A DNA stretch of 64,000 bases from JAHJUB01 sp041653615 [NCBI: Candidatus Ratteibacteria bacterium] (GCA_041653615.1 JBAZEZ010000005.1:28679-92678), one strand, 5' to 3'. Counted from the stretch's first letter, positions 17,868-29,592 are shown. The notes: generated by a model from the sequence alone, not told the origin. Numbers and translations: made by a program.

Positions 17868-19190
17868 TTAAAACAACATTTCTTTTTCCGGTGAGACACC
17901 GGCGATAGAGAGGGATATTTCGTTTAAGGTTATTTCTCTTAATCCTTGCGCCGAAAGGTAATTAACGGAAAAGTCAAGAAAAGTCCGTTCCGCGTTCAAT
18001 AAGTCGGCCAGATTGGTCTTTCCCGTTTGATACCCGGATTGAGCTATTTGGGTGGCCGCTCGGCTTTTTGGCAGGAGGTTTTCCCGGTAGAGTTTCACTT
18101 CCCGGTCTGCCTGTCTCCAGCGGAAGAGCCCGTCGGCCAGCCCTGCGGCTAAATCCAGTTCCTCGGCCGAAAAGGCCGCTTCCGTCATCTTTACGGTGCT
18201 CTTGGAAGCGGCAATCTGGCTGGCGGCTTTTCCCGGCCAGGGAATTGATATTGACAGCAAGGGCCTGGTGAGAGCCATTCCGGAAAAGAGGCCCTGCATC
18301 AAACCGATATTAAAATCAGGCCATTGCTCCTTGTATGCCAACTTAACATAAACTTCACTCTGTTCTATCTCGTTTCGCAGGAGAGCCAGGCGGGGGTTTT
18401 TGGCCTGGACGGATTCCCAGATATTTTTTTCCGAAAAACCTGCTTCGGTGAAGGGCAGGGCGGCTGGCGGTTTTGGAATCCGGTCAGATTGGAGTATGCC
18501 TAAAGCGGCGCCGAATTGGGCAATCAACACTTTTTCGGAATCTTTAAAGTTCGCCAGCATATTGGCCAGCTTCTCTTTTTCAATCTGGATTGTAATCGGG
18601 TCAAGCAGGGATGACTCGTTGGTCTTTACCCTGGCTAAACTCACGTTTTCCTGTGCTTGAAGAAGTTTTAATATATCTTCCGTGAGTGTAATCTTTTCTT
18701 CCAGGACCCAGAACTGATAGGAAATTTCTTTTACCCGGAAAGCGGTTTGAAAGACCGCTGCTTCAAAAAGATGACTATTTTTGCCGGCTTCCAGGGAAGC
18801 CGCTTCGCCGGAAAGGGAAAGCTTGCCGGGCGCCGGTATCGTAAACATGATGCCGGGCATCAAAGAATCTATGACGCTGTTAAAATCCAAAAGTGAAAGC
18901 TGGGGATTGGCCGGGTACTTGGAGGCGTTAATCGCCTCCACCGCGTTTTTCCACTGGTAGAAAGCCTCTTCCACTCTGGGGTTGTTGAGGACCGCGTACT
19001 TAACAAAATCTTTGAGTTCCGAATCGGCGGTCAAGACCGGCAATTGGGGTCTGGCGTCTTTCGGCCGGTACTGTTTTTCAACCCGGGCAATCTTTTCTCT
19101 TTCGGCTTTCTCAACTTTGGTGGCCGGACCGGCGCAACCGGAGATTACTAAAAGAAGCGAGACGCAAATTAGTAAAAGTCTGGTCTTCAT
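17868..19190 (-). CDS. cusC: Outer-membrane efflux lipoprotein (CusC/TolC family)
   Basis: The 440-residue protein starts with a lipoprotein signal (LLVISGCAG, lipobox Cys near residue 19) and has the tandem helical TolC repeats of the OEP family, for example AFYQWKNAVEAI, KFDAN-like LDPITIQIEKEKLANM and QSGYQTGKTNLADLLNAERTFLDF. It should form the outer-membrane channel of the adjacent CusAB pump. It is 1 nt from the cupredoxin gene upstream (stop at 19192), implying a joint transcript. No Shine-Dalgarno is strong. Confidence 0.88.
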   Translation of the reverse strand: MKTRLLLICVSLLLVISGCAGPATKVEKAEREKIARVEKQYRPKDARPQLPVLTADSELKDFVKYAVLNNPRVEEAFYQWKNAVEAINASKYPANPQLSLLDFNSVIDSLMPGIMFTIPAPGKLSLSGEAASLEAGKNSHLFEAAVFQTAFRVKEISYQFWVLEEKITLTEDILKLLQAQENVSLARVKTNESSLLDPITIQIEKEKLANMLANFKDSEKVLIAQFGAALGILQSDRIPKPPAALPFTEAGFSEKNIWESVQAKNPRLALLRNEIEQSEVYVKLAYKEQWPDFNIGLMQGLFSGMALTRPLLSISIPWPGKAASQIAASKSTVKMTEAAFSAEELDLAAGLADGLFRWRQADREVKLYRENLLPKSRAATQIAQSGYQTGKTNLADLLNAERTFLDFSVNYLSAQGLREITLNEISLSIAGVSPEKEMLF

Positions 19191-19191
19191 C

Positions 19192-19680
19192 CTATTCCAC
19201 GATTAATTTGCCGGTCATTCCGGAATGACCGAAGCCGCAAAAGACGGAGCAACGGAAGACAAAAGTTCCTTTTTTGTCGGCCAGAAACTCTATCTTTTTT
19301 GTTTCACCTTTATTGACCGGAACGTTTATGCCGTATTCCTTGATCGTCAGGCCGTGAGCAACGTCTTCCGAGGTGAAGTTTATCCTCACGATGTCGTTCT
19401 GTTTTACCCTTATTTCCGCCGGAACAAACGCGTATTTTTTGGCGACTACGTTAAATTCTTTTATCCGGCTGAGATATTTTTCCGGGTTCTTCTTAAAGTC
19501 GCTGATGCACGCCGCGCAGCAGAAATAGTAGGTTTTCCCCTTATATTGATAGGAGACAGACGGGGATGCCTTTCCGCCCAGTACCGGGCAGATACCCGGA
19601 TTTTCCACGGCTGAAGCAAGCGGAAGCAGAAGACCGAAAACCAACATTAGCAACAAACTACCCTTCAGAATTCTCTTCAT
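19192..19680 (-). CDS. Secreted YHS-cupredoxin fusion with a CuA-type site
   Basis: The 162-residue protein has a signal peptide (cleavage near 24, after ASA), a YHS domain (about 28-72; CPVLGGKAS, YKGKTYYFCCAACISDF) and a cupredoxin domain (about 76-162). The cupredoxin carries His109 in DVAHG and CSVFCGFGHSGM (Cys144, Cys148, His152, Met155), the ligand set of a CuA centre as in cytochrome oxidase subunit II or nitrous oxide reductase. It probably binds copper in the periplasm; an electron-transfer role is not implied. AGGGAG precedes the ATG within a family A repeat. A no-YHS paralogue follows upstream at 19794 and a degenerate one at 22871. Confidence 0.88.
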   Translation of the reverse strand: MKRILKGSLLLMLVFGLLLPLASAVENPGICPVLGGKASPSVSYQYKGKTYYFCCAACISDFKKNPEKYLSRIKEFNVVAKKYAFVPAEIRVKQNDIVRINFTSEDVAHGLTIKEYGINVPVNKGETKKIEFLADKKGTFVFRCSVFCGFGHSGMTGKLIVE

Positions 19681-19687
19681 CTTATTC

Positions 19688-19760
19688 TCCCTCGGCCGCC
19701 ATAGCATGGATGCCGGTGCGGCAAAGCCGCTTTGTTTAAGGCGTCCGTAGTGTGAAGGTG
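19688..19760 (-). repeat. Start-proximal hairpin repeat, family A, copy 2
   Basis: In gene direction it reads ACCTTCACACTACGGACGCC, an AAGCGGC-TTT-GCCGC hairpin, GGCATCCATGCTATGGCGGCC and then GAGGGAG, the Shine-Dalgarno of the gene at 19680. It is the most diverged of the near-complete copies. Confidence 0.75.
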
Positions 19761-19793
19761 ACCGCGTTAAGTTTACAAAGTCTGGTCTTCATC

Positions 19794-20216
19794 CTATTCC
19801 ACGATTAATTTGCCCTGCATTTTAAAATGGCCCATACCGCAGAAGACCGAACAGCGGAAGACAAAGGTTCCCGTCTTGTCAGCCAGAAACTCCACCTGTT
19901 TTGTCTCTCCCTTTTTGGCCGATATGTTTATGTTATATTCTTTAATCATGAAGCCGTGGGTAGCGTCTTTGGGAGCAAGGATTATCCTTACGGTGTCACC
20001 CTGCTTAACCCTTATTTCCGCCGGGTTGAACTCATATTTCTTGGCAATTACTGTGAACTCCTTTATCTGGCTTGGGGCTTTTACCGTTGAGCTATTACCT
20101 GTTTGTGCGCTAATATCGCCAGGGCCTTTTATGCTCTTAACGGCCGCCGATGCAAAAGAAACCGAAAGACCAAGAAACAATACCACCAGCCACCAACTTT
20201 TCCTCAAAGTAACCAT
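19794..20216 (-). CDS. Secreted CuA-type cupredoxin (no YHS domain)
   Basis: The 140-residue protein has a signal peptide (about 1-25, cleavage after SASA-like FASAA) and one cupredoxin domain with His87 (DATHG) and CSVFCGMGHFKM (Cys122, Cys126, His130, Met133): a complete CuA ligand set. It aligns closely with the cupredoxin half of its neighbour (IKEFTVIAKKYEFNPAEIRVKQ against IKEFNVVAKKYAFVPAEIRVKQ), so the two arose by duplication. The ATG at 20216 is supported by AGGAGG 6 nt upstream. It is next to csoR, so copper-induced expression is likely. A periplasmic copper store or shuttle is a reasonable guess. Confidence 0.88.
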   Translation of the reverse strand: MVTLRKSWWLVVLFLGLSVSFASAAVKSIKGPGDISAQTGNSSTVKAPSQIKEFTVIAKKYEFNPAEIRVKQGDTVRIILAPKDATHGFMIKEYNINISAKKGETKQVEFLADKTGTFVFRCSVFCGMGHFKMQGKLIVE

Positions 20217-20249
20217 ACGTCCTCCTTTTGTGATAACTTTTTTCATTTC

Positions 20250-20528
20250 TCAACCGGTGAATTTTTTATAGATTTCCATTAGTTCTTCGACCTTATCTTT
20301 GACCTTCCGGCTGTTCCGGGAGACCATCGCCTGCCGCACGCAGGTGTTGATATGGTTTTCCAGGACGAGCAGGCCGGCAGCCTTCAGGGCTCCGGCGACC
20401 GCGGAAATCTGCTGCAGGATATCAACGCAGTATTCGCCATTTTCTACCATACGGCTGATGCCCTTGATTTGGCCTTCAATCTTTTTGAGCCGCGGCTGCA
20501 GTTTTTTCATTTCCCGTTCGGTAATCAT
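20250..20528 (-). CDS. csoR: CsoR-family copper-sensing repressor
   Basis: The 92-residue all-helical protein matches the CsoR/RcnR family: MKKLQPRLKKIEGQIKGISRMVENGEYCVDILQQISAV and ENHINTCV. The Cu(I)-ligand triad Cys34, His59 and Cys63 is intact, which separates CsoR from RcnR and FrmR. Apo-CsoR represses and Cu(I) releases DNA. It is the first gene of a run towards the cupredoxins and cusCBA, and its promoter holds a candidate operator (20559-20577), indicating autoregulation of the whole copper unit. Confidence 0.93.
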   Translation of the reverse strand: MITEREMKKLQPRLKKIEGQIKGISRMVENGEYCVDILQQISAVAGALKAAGLLVLENHINTCVRQAMVSRNSRKVKDKVEELMEIYKKFTG

Positions 20529-20556
20529 ACTTGAGTATCCTTATCGTTTTAGTCAG

Positions 20557-20586
20557 ATTATACCCTACCCCAGTATAGTGTGTCAA
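20557..20586 (-). promoter_or_regulatory. Promoter of csoR with embedded operator
   Basis: On the minus strand TTGACA (20586-20581) and TATAAT (20562-20557) are both consensus with an 18-nt spacer. Between and overlapping them lies the palindrome-like TATACTGGGGTAGGGTATA (20577-20559), which has the G-rich core and TATAC/GTATA arms of CsoR operators. Repressor binding would block RNA polymerase directly. The site sits just after the copA stop. Confidence 0.82.
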
Positions 20587-20594
20587 ATGACCGA

Positions 20595-22862
20595 TCAAAG
20601 TTTCAAATTGCGCAGCCGTAAAGAATTGCCGATAACGGAAACCGAACTGAAACTCATGGCTGTTCCGGCAATTATCGGGCTTAAGAGCAAGCCGAAAAAC
20701 GGGTATAGGACTCCGGCGGCGACCGGAATGCCGATGGCGTTATAAATAAAGGCAAAGAACAGGTTTTGCCTGATGTTTTTCATGACGCTCCGGCTTAAGC
20801 GCAAAGTTTTAACGATTCCGCCCAAGTCTCCCTTGACCAGCGTTATGCCGGCGCTTTCAATGGCCACGTCGGTTCCGGTGCCCATGGCTACGCCTACCTC
20901 GGCTTGGGCTAAAGCGGGCGCATCGTTAATGCCGTCACCGGCCATCATCACGACGGCTCCGTCCTGCTGGAATTTTCGCACTATTTCCCGCTTGTCTTTT
21001 GGTTCCAGTTCCGCCTGAAAACCATCAAGGTTCAATTGTTTGGCAATCACCCCGGCTGTTTTATGGTTATCGCCGGTTAGCATGATGATTTTTAACCCCA
21101 TTTTATGGAGCGCTTCTATCGCAGCGGGCGTGGTTTTTTTAATTGGGTCTGAAATTCCCAGAATTCCGGCTATTTTGCCTCCAATCCCAACCCAAACAAT
21201 GGTTTGGGCTTGATTTCGCAAAACGGCAGCCTGGTCGCTCAACTCTTCGGGGATGTTTATTTTCATTTCTTCGATAAATTTTTGTTTACCGACGATAACG
21301 GATTTACCGTTGACATTTCCTTTTATTCCCTGGCCGATGATTGATTTAAAATCGGACGCGGAAAGAATTTTCGCGTCGCGTTCGCGCGCAAAATCAACAA
21401 TGGCCCGTGCCAAAGGGTGCTCGCTGCCCTGTTCCAGGGAAGCGGCCAGGCTTAAAAATTCCTGCCTGTCCCAACCCGGAGCCGGAACGGCGGCCGTTAC
21501 GTAGGGCTTTCCTTCGGTCAGCGTGCCGGTTTTGTCGATTAGAAGGTGGGTGATTTTTTCCGATTTTTCAATTGTTTCCGCGTTTTTAATTAAAATGCCC
21601 GTCTGGGCGCCCCGGCCCACCCCGACCATGATTGACATGGGTGTGGCCAATCCAAGGGCGCAGGGACAGGCGATAATCAGAACGGCAATGGCGTTGACAA
21701 AAGCATAGGCCAGTTTTGGGTTCGGTCCCCAATGAAACCAAATTATGAAAGCGAATACGGAAATTGTGATGACAGCCGGGACAAAATAACCGGAGACCCG
21801 GTCGGCCAGTTTTTGAATCGGCGCGCGGCTTCGCTGGGCTTCCGAAACCATGCGGACAATCTGCGACAGCAATGTTTCGGAGCCGATTTTTTCGGCGCGC
21901 ATTAAGAATGTTCCGGTCTGGTTGACGGTCGCGCCCACAACCTTGTCTCCGATATTTTTTACAACCGGGATGGGCTCGCCGGTAATCATCGATTCATCTA
22001 CGGCGCTTTGCCCTTCAACTATCGCGCCGTCCAGCGGAATTTTCTCTCCGGGGCGCACCCGGAGAATATCTCCCCGTTGAATGGTATCGATGGGAACATC
22101 CTCTTCGACACCAGCGCGGATACGGTGGGCATTTTTTGCCGCCAGGCCCAGCAGCGCTTTAACGGCCCGGCCGGTCCGGCTGCGGGCTTTCGCTTCCAAC
22201 AGCTGTCCCAGGACAACCAGAACCGTAATGGCCGCGGCCGCTTCAAAGTAAAGGTCGATATTTCCCATCTTTTTAAGCGAATCCGGAAAGAGCCGCGGTA
22301 GTAAAAGAGCGATTGTGCTATAGCCGTAGGAGGCCCCTACGCCCAGGGCAATCAAAGTAAACATATTTAAACTTCTATTTACAATAGATTTCCACGCCCG
22401 GACAAATAAAAAACCGCCGGACCAAAATACGACCGGGGTGACCAGCAGAAATTGAATCCAGGCAGAGACCGGGTAGAGGATAGCTGATTTTTTTGCTATG
22501 GGCGGAAGCATATTTCCGGCAGACAGAATGATGATTGGGGTTGCGAAAAGCAGTCCGGTCCAAAATTTGCGGGATAAAAGGCGGAGTTGTTTATCTTCTT
22601 CGTTATTTTCCGGTTCAGGGTTTACCGGCTCCAGATGCATTCCGCATTTCGGGCAATCTCCGGGTTTATCCTGCCTGATTTCCGGATGCATCGGGCAGGT
22701 GTAAACAGCTTTGTCTCCGGCGGTTGATTTTACGGCAGGGGGCTTTGCCAGGAATTTTTGCTTGCAGTGCGGGCTGCAAAAATAATAGGTAAGGCCGTTT
22801 TGCGTGAGCGTAATAGCCCCGGTTTTTTTGACTTCCATACCGCAAATCGGGTCTCTGGGCAT
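20595..22862 (-). CDS. copA: Copper-exporting P1B-type ATPase
   Basis: The 755-residue ATPase has an N-terminal YHS/TRASH-like module ([16 protein letters not shown]), a heavy-metal-binding domain ([20 protein letters not shown], about 54-82) and then eight predicted membrane helices. The transport motif [10 protein letters not shown], phosphorylation motif DKTGTLTEG, the HP dipeptide (EHPLARA) and [13 protein letters not shown] are all present. It exports Cu(I) from the cytosol. It follows the degenerate cupredoxin gene by 8 nt and precedes csoR. The metal-binding N-terminus differs from the usual ferredoxin-like HMA repeats. Confidence 0.95.
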   Translation of the reverse strand: MPRDPICGMEVKKTGAITLTQNGLTYYFCSPHCKQKFLAKPPAVKSTAGDKAVYTCPMHPEIRQDKPGDCPKCGMHLEPVNPEPENNEEDKQLRLLSRKFWTGLLFATPIIILSAGNMLPPIAKKSAILYPVSAWIQFLLVTPVVFWSGGFLFVRAWKSIVNRSLNMFTLIALGVGASYGYSTIALLLPRLFPDSLKKMGNIDLYFEAAAAITVLVVLGQLLEAKARSRTGRAVKALLGLAAKNAHRIRAGVEEDVPIDTIQRGDILRVRPGEKIPLDGAIVEGQSAVDESMITGEPIPVVKNIGDKVVGATVNQTGTFLMRAEKIGSETLLSQIVRMVSEAQRSRAPIQKLADRVSGYFVPAVITISVFAFIIWFHWGPNPKLAYAFVNAIAVLIIACPCALGLATPMSIMVGVGRGAQTGILIKNAETIEKSEKITHLLIDKTGTLTEGKPYVTAAVPAPGWDRQEFLSLAASLEQGSEHPLARAIVDFARERDAKILSASDFKSIIGQGIKGNVNGKSVIVGKQKFIEEMKINIPEELSDQAAVLRNQAQTIVWVGIGGKIAGILGISDPIKKTTPAAIEALHKMGLKIIMLTGDNHKTAGVIAKQLNLDGFQAELEPKDKREIVRKFQQDGAVVMMAGDGINDAPALAQAEVGVAMGTGTDVAIESAGITLVKGDLGGIVKTLRLSRSVMKNIRQNLFFAFIYNAIGIPVAAGVLYPFFGLLLSPIIAGTAMSFSSVSVIGNSLRLRNLKL

Positions 22863-22870
22863 AGTTCAAC

Positions 22871-23359
22871 TCATTCGACGATTAACCGGCCGGTCATTTC
22901 GGATTTTTTCCCGACATAAACAAGCGGGGAGCGAAATATGAATGTTCCTTTTTTGTCGGCCAGAAATTCTATCTTTTTTTCTTCATTCTGTATGACCGAA
23001 ACGTTTATGCCGTACTCTTTTATTATCAGGCTGCGATTAACGTTTTTAGCGATGAAGGTTATCTGTACGATGTCACCCTGCTTCATCTTTATTTCTAACG
23101 GAAGAAACGAATAAGTTTGGGCAAGTAACGTGATTTTTTTTATCCGGCTGAGGTATTTTTCCGGGTCTTTTTGGAAATTGATGACGCACTCCGGGTTGCA
23201 AAAGTAATATGTTTCCCCGCCGTATTTACAAGAATTGGACAGGGATGCTTTTTTGCCCAGGACCGGGCAAAGACCCGGATTATCGGCTGCTAAGGCGGCA
23301 GACGCCAGAAGACCAAAAACCAAAACCAACAAAAGGCCACGCTTCCGGATTTTATTCAT
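22871..23359 (-). CDS. YHS-cupredoxin paralogue with lost copper ligands
   Basis: This 162-residue secreted protein aligns without gaps to the one at 19192: signal peptide, YHS domain with CPVLGKKAS and YYFCNPECVINFQ, and a cupredoxin half ending KSEMTGRLIVE. The four CuA ligands other than Met are changed: His109 is Arg, Cys144 is Ser, Cys148 is Tyr, His152 is Lys; Met155 remains. The YHS cysteines are kept. The frame is intact with a normal length, so the protein is probably made but cannot form a CuA site. It stands 8 nt before copA, so it may serve as a chaperone or a decoy for YHS-bound metal. Confidence 0.85.
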   Translation of the reverse strand: MNKIRKRGLLLVLVFGLLASAALAADNPGLCPVLGKKASLSNSCKYGGETYYFCNPECVINFQKDPEKYLSRIKKITLLAQTYSFLPLEIKMKQGDIVQITFIAKNVNRSLIIKEYGINVSVIQNEEKKIEFLADKKGTFIFRSPLVYVGKKSEMTGRLIVE

Positions 23360-23376
23360 CGTTCATTTTTTTCTTT

Positions 23377-24417
23377 TTAAATCAGTCGGGCAAGTTTTTC
23401 CGTTATTGCCCAGTATGGGTCGGTTTTTGGGTGTTCCAGGTTAAAGGCGTGGTTGCCCGCGGTAATTTTCAGGCCGTCTTCTTGCCCGGTGACTTCGCCG
23501 ACGATACTGCTTAAGATGTTGTTTTTCGTAAACGCCGATACCAGCTCTCCGGCTTCTTTGGGGTCCACCACGGCGATGAGCGTGCCCTCGCTGATGGTTG
23601 CGAATGGGTCAATTTGGAAGTGTTCGCAGGTCTTGATGATAACCTCCTGCTTTACGATTAAATCCTGTTCAACCTTTATCCCGTATTTGCCGGCCCGCGC
23701 CATTTCATAGAGGCCTCCCCATATTCCGCACTCGGTGGCATCGTGCATTACCCGCACTCCCGGGAACTCCCGGGCGACGGCGCAGTCGTCCATGACGGAC
23801 ATCTGGAAGAATACGTCCTGGGCCTTCTTTTGAAAGTCCGCTCCAAAAGCCGCCTGGAATTTTTCGGGAAAAGAGATGGCCAGCAGCCCGGTTGTTTCAA
23901 TGGCCGGCCCCTTGGTTATAATAATCTGGTCGCCAATCTTTACCCGGTGGGGACCGCGCAGTTCCGCTTCGGTTCCCTGGGCGATGGCGGTGGCGCCGCC
24001 CACCATCGGATAGTTGCAGCCGGCGTAACGGGCGGTGTGGCCGGTGATAATGCTGATGTTGTATTTCTCGGCTTCCCGGTGGACCGATTCCCACATTTCC
24101 GTTAACTGCGCTTCGGTTATTTCCGGCGGAAGATTAAGATCGACGGTAAGGTACCGGGGTTTCAGTCCGGATACGGCGACGTCCGAGCAGATAATGTGAA
24201 AAGCAAACCAGGCCGCCCGGCTGAATCCGTATGCCGGGACGATGAAGAACGGGTCGGTCGAGAACGCGAGGCAGGTATCGCCAATCTTCACCACGCCGTA
24301 ATCAACGCCGTGGCGCGGTCCGATGATGACATTTTTATCCTTGGCGCCCAGGCGCGGATAGATAACCCGGTCAAAAAATTCCGGGTGGATTTTCCCGAGT
24401 TCCGGCAGTTTTTCCAT
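23377..24417 (-). CDS. AIR synthase-related (PurM/HypE-like) protein
   Basis: The 346-residue protein shares the PurM/HypE two-domain ATP-binding fold pattern: RHGVDYGVVKIGD, TDPFFIVP, the ICSDVAVSGLKPRYLTVDLNLPP segment and VMHDATECGIWGGLYEMARAG. Annotated relatives are called AIR synthase-related or HypE-like. No hydrogenase genes are seen, so a HypE role cannot be supported. It is 17 nt upstream of the degenerate cupredoxin gene, and a repeat lies behind it. The substrate is unknown. Confidence 0.82.
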   Translation of the reverse strand: MEKLPELGKIHPEFFDRVIYPRLGAKDKNVIIGPRHGVDYGVVKIGDTCLAFSTDPFFIVPAYGFSRAAWFAFHIICSDVAVSGLKPRYLTVDLNLPPEITEAQLTEMWESVHREAEKYNISIITGHTARYAGCNYPMVGGATAIAQGTEAELRGPHRVKIGDQIIITKGPAIETTGLLAISFPEKFQAAFGADFQKKAQDVFFQMSVMDDCAVAREFPGVRVMHDATECGIWGGLYEMARAGKYGIKVEQDLIVKQEVIIKTCEHFQIDPFATISEGTLIAVVDPKEAGELVSAFTKNNILSSIVGEVTGQEDGLKITAGNHAFNLEHPKTDPYWAITEKLARLI

Positions 24418-24441
24418 AATTTAATTGTATAGGGATTTCTT

Positions 24442-24573
24442 TTGGACGCAGATAAGCGCAGAAATAACAAGATAATGATTAAGAGATAATTTAAGAGTAA
24501 TTCTTTAGAGCACTTCTTTAAAGTAATCTTTAATAATCTGTATCTGCGTTTATCTGTGGTAATCTGCGTCCAA
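24442..24573. repeat. GGACGCAGAT interspersed repeat, copy 3
   Basis: TTTGGACGCAGATAAGCGCAG opens and GGTAATCTGCGTCCAA closes a roughly 130-nt imperfect palindrome between the AIR synthase-like gene and metY copy 1. Confidence 0.85.
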
Positions 24574-24582
24574 TGAAGTTAA

Positions 24583-25908
24583 TTATTTCTGACTTTTGCC
24601 CAGGGCCTGGTCAAGGTCCGCGATGATGTCTTCGGTGTTCTCCAATCCCACCGAGAGCCGGACGTAATCTTCGGTAACGCCGGTGCTGACCTGTTCCGCC
24701 GGGGTCAGCTGTTGGTGCGTGGTGCTGGCCGGATGGATAATCAGGGTTTTGGCGTCGCCGATATTGGCCAGGTGCGATATCAGTTTTACCGATTCAATCA
24801 ATTTACGACCTGCTTCCTTGCCGCCTTTAATCCCGAACCCGAGGATACCGCCGAAGCCTTCTTTCAGGAAGGTCTTTGCCCTTTCGTGGTCCGGATGCCC
24901 GGGAAGTCCGGGATAATTTACCCAGGAGACGGCCGGATGTTTTTCCAGCCAGGCCGCGCAGGTTAGGGCGTTGATGGAATGCTGGCGCACCCGCAAGGGC
25001 AGGGTTTCAATTCCCTGGATAATCTGGAAGGAGTTGAAAGGCGAGATACAGGGGCCGAGGTCCCGGAGGAGATTGACCCGCGCTTTAAGAATGTAAGTCA
25101 GGCCCGGCGCCACCGCTTTATCGTGATTGCCGAAGGCCTGCCAGAAAGAGAGGCCGTGGTAAGACGGGTCCGGCTCGGTCAGTTCTGGAAACTTTCCGTT
25201 GGCCCAGTTAAAGGCGCCGCCGTCCACAATGGCGCCGCCGATGCTGGTTCCGTGTCCGCCCAGGAATTTGGTCAGCGAATAAACGATGATGTCCGCGCCC
25301 AGGTCAAAAGGTTTCAGGAGCGGCGGCGGTGAAACGGTGTTGTCGATTATCAGCGGGATGCCCTGTTTGTGGGCGACGGCCGCGATTGCTGGGTAATCGT
25401 CAACGTTATTTTTAGGGTTGCCGATGGATTCCAGGTAAAGGAGCCGGGTATTTTTGTCGATGGCGGCGGCAAAGTTTTTCGGGTCGGCGGAGTCCACGAA
25501 CCTTACTTCAATTCCAAATCGGGCCAGGGTGTAGTGAAAAAGAGTGTAGGTCCCGCCGTAGAGATAACTGGTGGAGACGATATTCTGGCCGGATTTGGTG
25601 ATGTTAAGTATCGCCAGGGTAATTGCCGCCTGGCCGGAAGCAACCGCCAGGCTGCCGGTACCGTTGTCCAGGGCGGCAAGCCGCTTTTCCAGGACGTCGG
25701 TGGTCGGGTTCTGTATTCGGGTATAAATATTACCGAATTCTTTCAGGGCGAAGAGGTCGGCCGCGTGCGCGGTATTTTTAAAGACATAACTGGTTGTCTG
25801 GTATATCGGCACCGCCCGCGAACCGGTGGTCGGGTCCGGTTCCTGGCCGGCGTGTAAGGCCAGCGTTTCCACTTTCTGTTTTGTTTTACCCCTTCCGTTT
25901 TTTTCCAT
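24583..25908 (-). CDS. metY: O-acetylhomoserine sulfhydrylase, copy 1
   Basis: The 441-residue PLP enzyme is of the Cys/Met metabolism family: [28 protein letters not shown], the PLP-lysine motif [15 protein letters not shown], and [15 protein letters not shown], which is characteristic of O-acetylhomoserine aminocarboxypropyltransferases. It makes homocysteine from O-acetylhomoserine and sulfide. TATAAT on the minus strand ends 7 nt before the ATG with no Shine-Dalgarno, so the mRNA may start at the ATG. A second full copy lies at 27078-28388 and a cysK lies between them. Confidence 0.95.
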   Translation of the reverse strand: MEKNGRGKTKQKVETLALHAGQEPDPTTGSRAVPIYQTTSYVFKNTAHAADLFALKEFGNIYTRIQNPTTDVLEKRLAALDNGTGSLAVASGQAAITLAILNITKSGQNIVSTSYLYGGTYTLFHYTLARFGIEVRFVDSADPKNFAAAIDKNTRLLYLESIGNPKNNVDDYPAIAAVAHKQGIPLIIDNTVSPPPLLKPFDLGADIIVYSLTKFLGGHGTSIGGAIVDGGAFNWANGKFPELTEPDPSYHGLSFWQAFGNHDKAVAPGLTYILKARVNLLRDLGPCISPFNSFQIIQGIETLPLRVRQHSINALTCAAWLEKHPAVSWVNYPGLPGHPDHERAKTFLKEGFGGILGFGIKGGKEAGRKLIESVKLISHLANIGDAKTLIIHPASTTHQQLTPAEQVSTGVTEDYVRLSVGLENTEDIIADLDQALGKSQK

Positions 25909-26011
25909 GAAATATATTATAACACCTTCTTACCGGCATTGCGACAGCAAGAATTCGGTAACAAAAAACATATTTTTAATTCTGTGTATTCACCGTAATT
26001 TTCGGCGTTGC

Positions 26012-26947
26012 CTAATCCGCAAATTCCTGGAAGAGCCAGGTGGAAAGGTATCTTTCGCCGGTGTCAGGAAGTACCGCAACAATCGTCTTCCCTTTAGATT
26101 CCTTTCTTTTGGCGATTTCAAGGGCGGCCCACAACGCCGCTCCGCTGGATATGCCGACGAAGATACCTTCTTCGCGTGCCAGCTTCCTGGCTACTATTCC
26201 CGCGTTCTCGTTGCTTACCTGGATAATCTCATCGATGATTGACCGGTTCAGGACGCCTGGTATGAAACCGGCGCCTATCCCTTGGATTTTGTGCGGGCCG
26301 GGTTCGCCGCCGGAGAGCACCGGCGAATCGACCGGCTCAACGGCGACAATCTTTACCGACGGCCTTCTCTTTTTCAATACCTCTCCCACGCCGGTGACCG
26401 TCCCGCCGGTACCTACGCCGGAGACAAACACGTCTATGTTTCCATCCGTGTCATTCCAGATTTCTTCGGCGGTCGTCTTCCGGTGGATTTCCGGGTTTGC
26501 CGGGTTTTCGAACTGCTGCAGGACGAAACTGTTGGGTGTCGCGGCCTTAAGTTCTTCGGCCTTCTGAACCGCGCCTTTCATGCCTTTCGCGCCTTCGGTC
26601 AGCACCAGTTCCGCACCGAGAATCTTCAGCAGCTGCCTGCGCTCGATGCTCATGGTGTCCGGCATCGTAAGTATCAGACGGTATCCTTTGGCGGCGGCGA
26701 CGAAGGCAAGAGATATGCCGGTGTTGCCGCTGGTCGGTTCGATGATGACTGTGTCCTTTTTAAGCAAGCCCTGTTTTTCGGCTGTTTCAATCAGCGCCAC
26801 GCCGATTCTGTCTTTTACGCTGGAGAGCGGGTTGAAAGATTCCAGTTTTACCAGTACCGTGGCGTGTAAACCATTCGTCAACCGGTTGATTTTTACCAGC
26901 GGTGTTCTTCCCACCGTTTTGGTTATGTCCGCGTATATTTTGCTCAT
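26012..26947 (-). CDS. cysK: Cysteine synthase, copy 2
   Basis: The 311-residue PLP enzyme has the Schiff-base lysine Lys45 in [28 protein letters not shown] and VGTGGTVTG. It is very similar to copy 1 at 12306 (both begin with [13 protein letters not shown] or close variants). The start at 26947 is chosen because AAAGGAG lies just before it, inside a family A hairpin repeat that occupies the sequence further upstream. It is flanked by the two metY genes, so one sulfide-assimilation unit makes both cysteine and homocysteine. Confidence 0.95.
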   Translation of the reverse strand: MSKIYADITKTVGRTPLVKINRLTNGLHATVLVKLESFNPLSSVKDRIGVALIETAEKQGLLKKDTVIIEPTSGNTGISLAFVAAAKGYRLILTMPDTMSIERRQLLKILGAELVLTEGAKGMKGAVQKAEELKAATPNSFVLQQFENPANPEIHRKTTAEEIWNDTDGNIDVFVSGVGTGGTVTGVGEVLKKRRPSVKIVAVEPVDSPVLSGGEPGPHKIQGIGAGFIPGVLNRSIIDEIIQVSNENAGIVARKLAREEGIFVGISSGAALWAALEIAKRKESKGKTIVAVLPDTGERYLSTWLFQEFAD

Positions 26948-26951
26948 GTTT

Positions 26952-27034
26952 TCTCCTTTGCCGCGCCGTAGCATGGACGCCTCGGGGCGGCGAAGCCGCC
27001 GGGAAACGAGGCGTCCGCATTGCGAAGGCGGGCT
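26952..27034 (-). repeat. Start-proximal hairpin repeat, family A, copy 3
   Basis: In gene direction: GCCCGCCTTCGCAATGCGG, ACGCCTCG with a CGGCGGC-TTC-GCCGCC hairpin, CGAGGCGTCCATGCTACGGC and then CAAAGGAG, the Shine-Dalgarno of cysK copy 2. ACGCCTCG and CGAGGCGT are perfect inverted partners. Confidence 0.85.
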
Positions 27035-27077
27035 TTGCCGCGCCATAGTTATTATACATAGGCGGGCTTTTTTGTTT

Positions 27078-29299
<2,222 letters not shown>

Positions 29300-29406
29300 T
29301 CAAATCTCCTGAGGTTGCGCCTGATCTTCCAGTCGTTTGGTCATCTCGGCTTTTGTTCTCTTTTTGTTTTTCCGGTGGTCCGGTGCAGTCAAACACTATT
29401 TTTGGA

Positions 29407-29589
29407 TTAGATACCACCTCCTTTCTCAATCAGCCAGGCGCTTTCATAACGTTCCTTTTCCGCTATTTCCGTCTGGACTATTCTGGAATTGTGGACCGTA
29501 ATTGTAATTGAACCGTATTTAATACTTAGTATTTTTTTGGCGATATCGCTTACAATCGATTCGTTTATGCTTTTTTTGTTCTCTTCCAT
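29407..29589 (-). CDS. DUF2292 (YezD-like) small protein
   Basis: The 60-residue peptide ISIKYGSITITVHNSRIVQTEIAEKERY fits the DUF2292 pattern (a central I-YGSI-I-VH and an R-VQ-E tail). Family members often sit beside sulfur-assimilation genes, as here beside metY, cysK and DUF3034. The ATG at 29589 is preferred because GAAGGAGA lies 5 nt upstream; an upstream alternative is inside the repeat. Its own leader holds a candidate terminator/antiterminator switch, so it may be the first gene of a regulated sulfur unit. Confidence 0.8.
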   Translation of the reverse strand: MEENKKSINESIVSDIAKKILSIKYGSITITVHNSRIVQTEIAEKERYESAWLIEKGGGI

Positions 29590-29592
29590 GCA

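Noticed and set aside
23377-24417. Calling the AIR synthase-like gene hypE
   Set aside because: No other hydrogenase maturation or structural gene is nearby, so only the broad family is supported.
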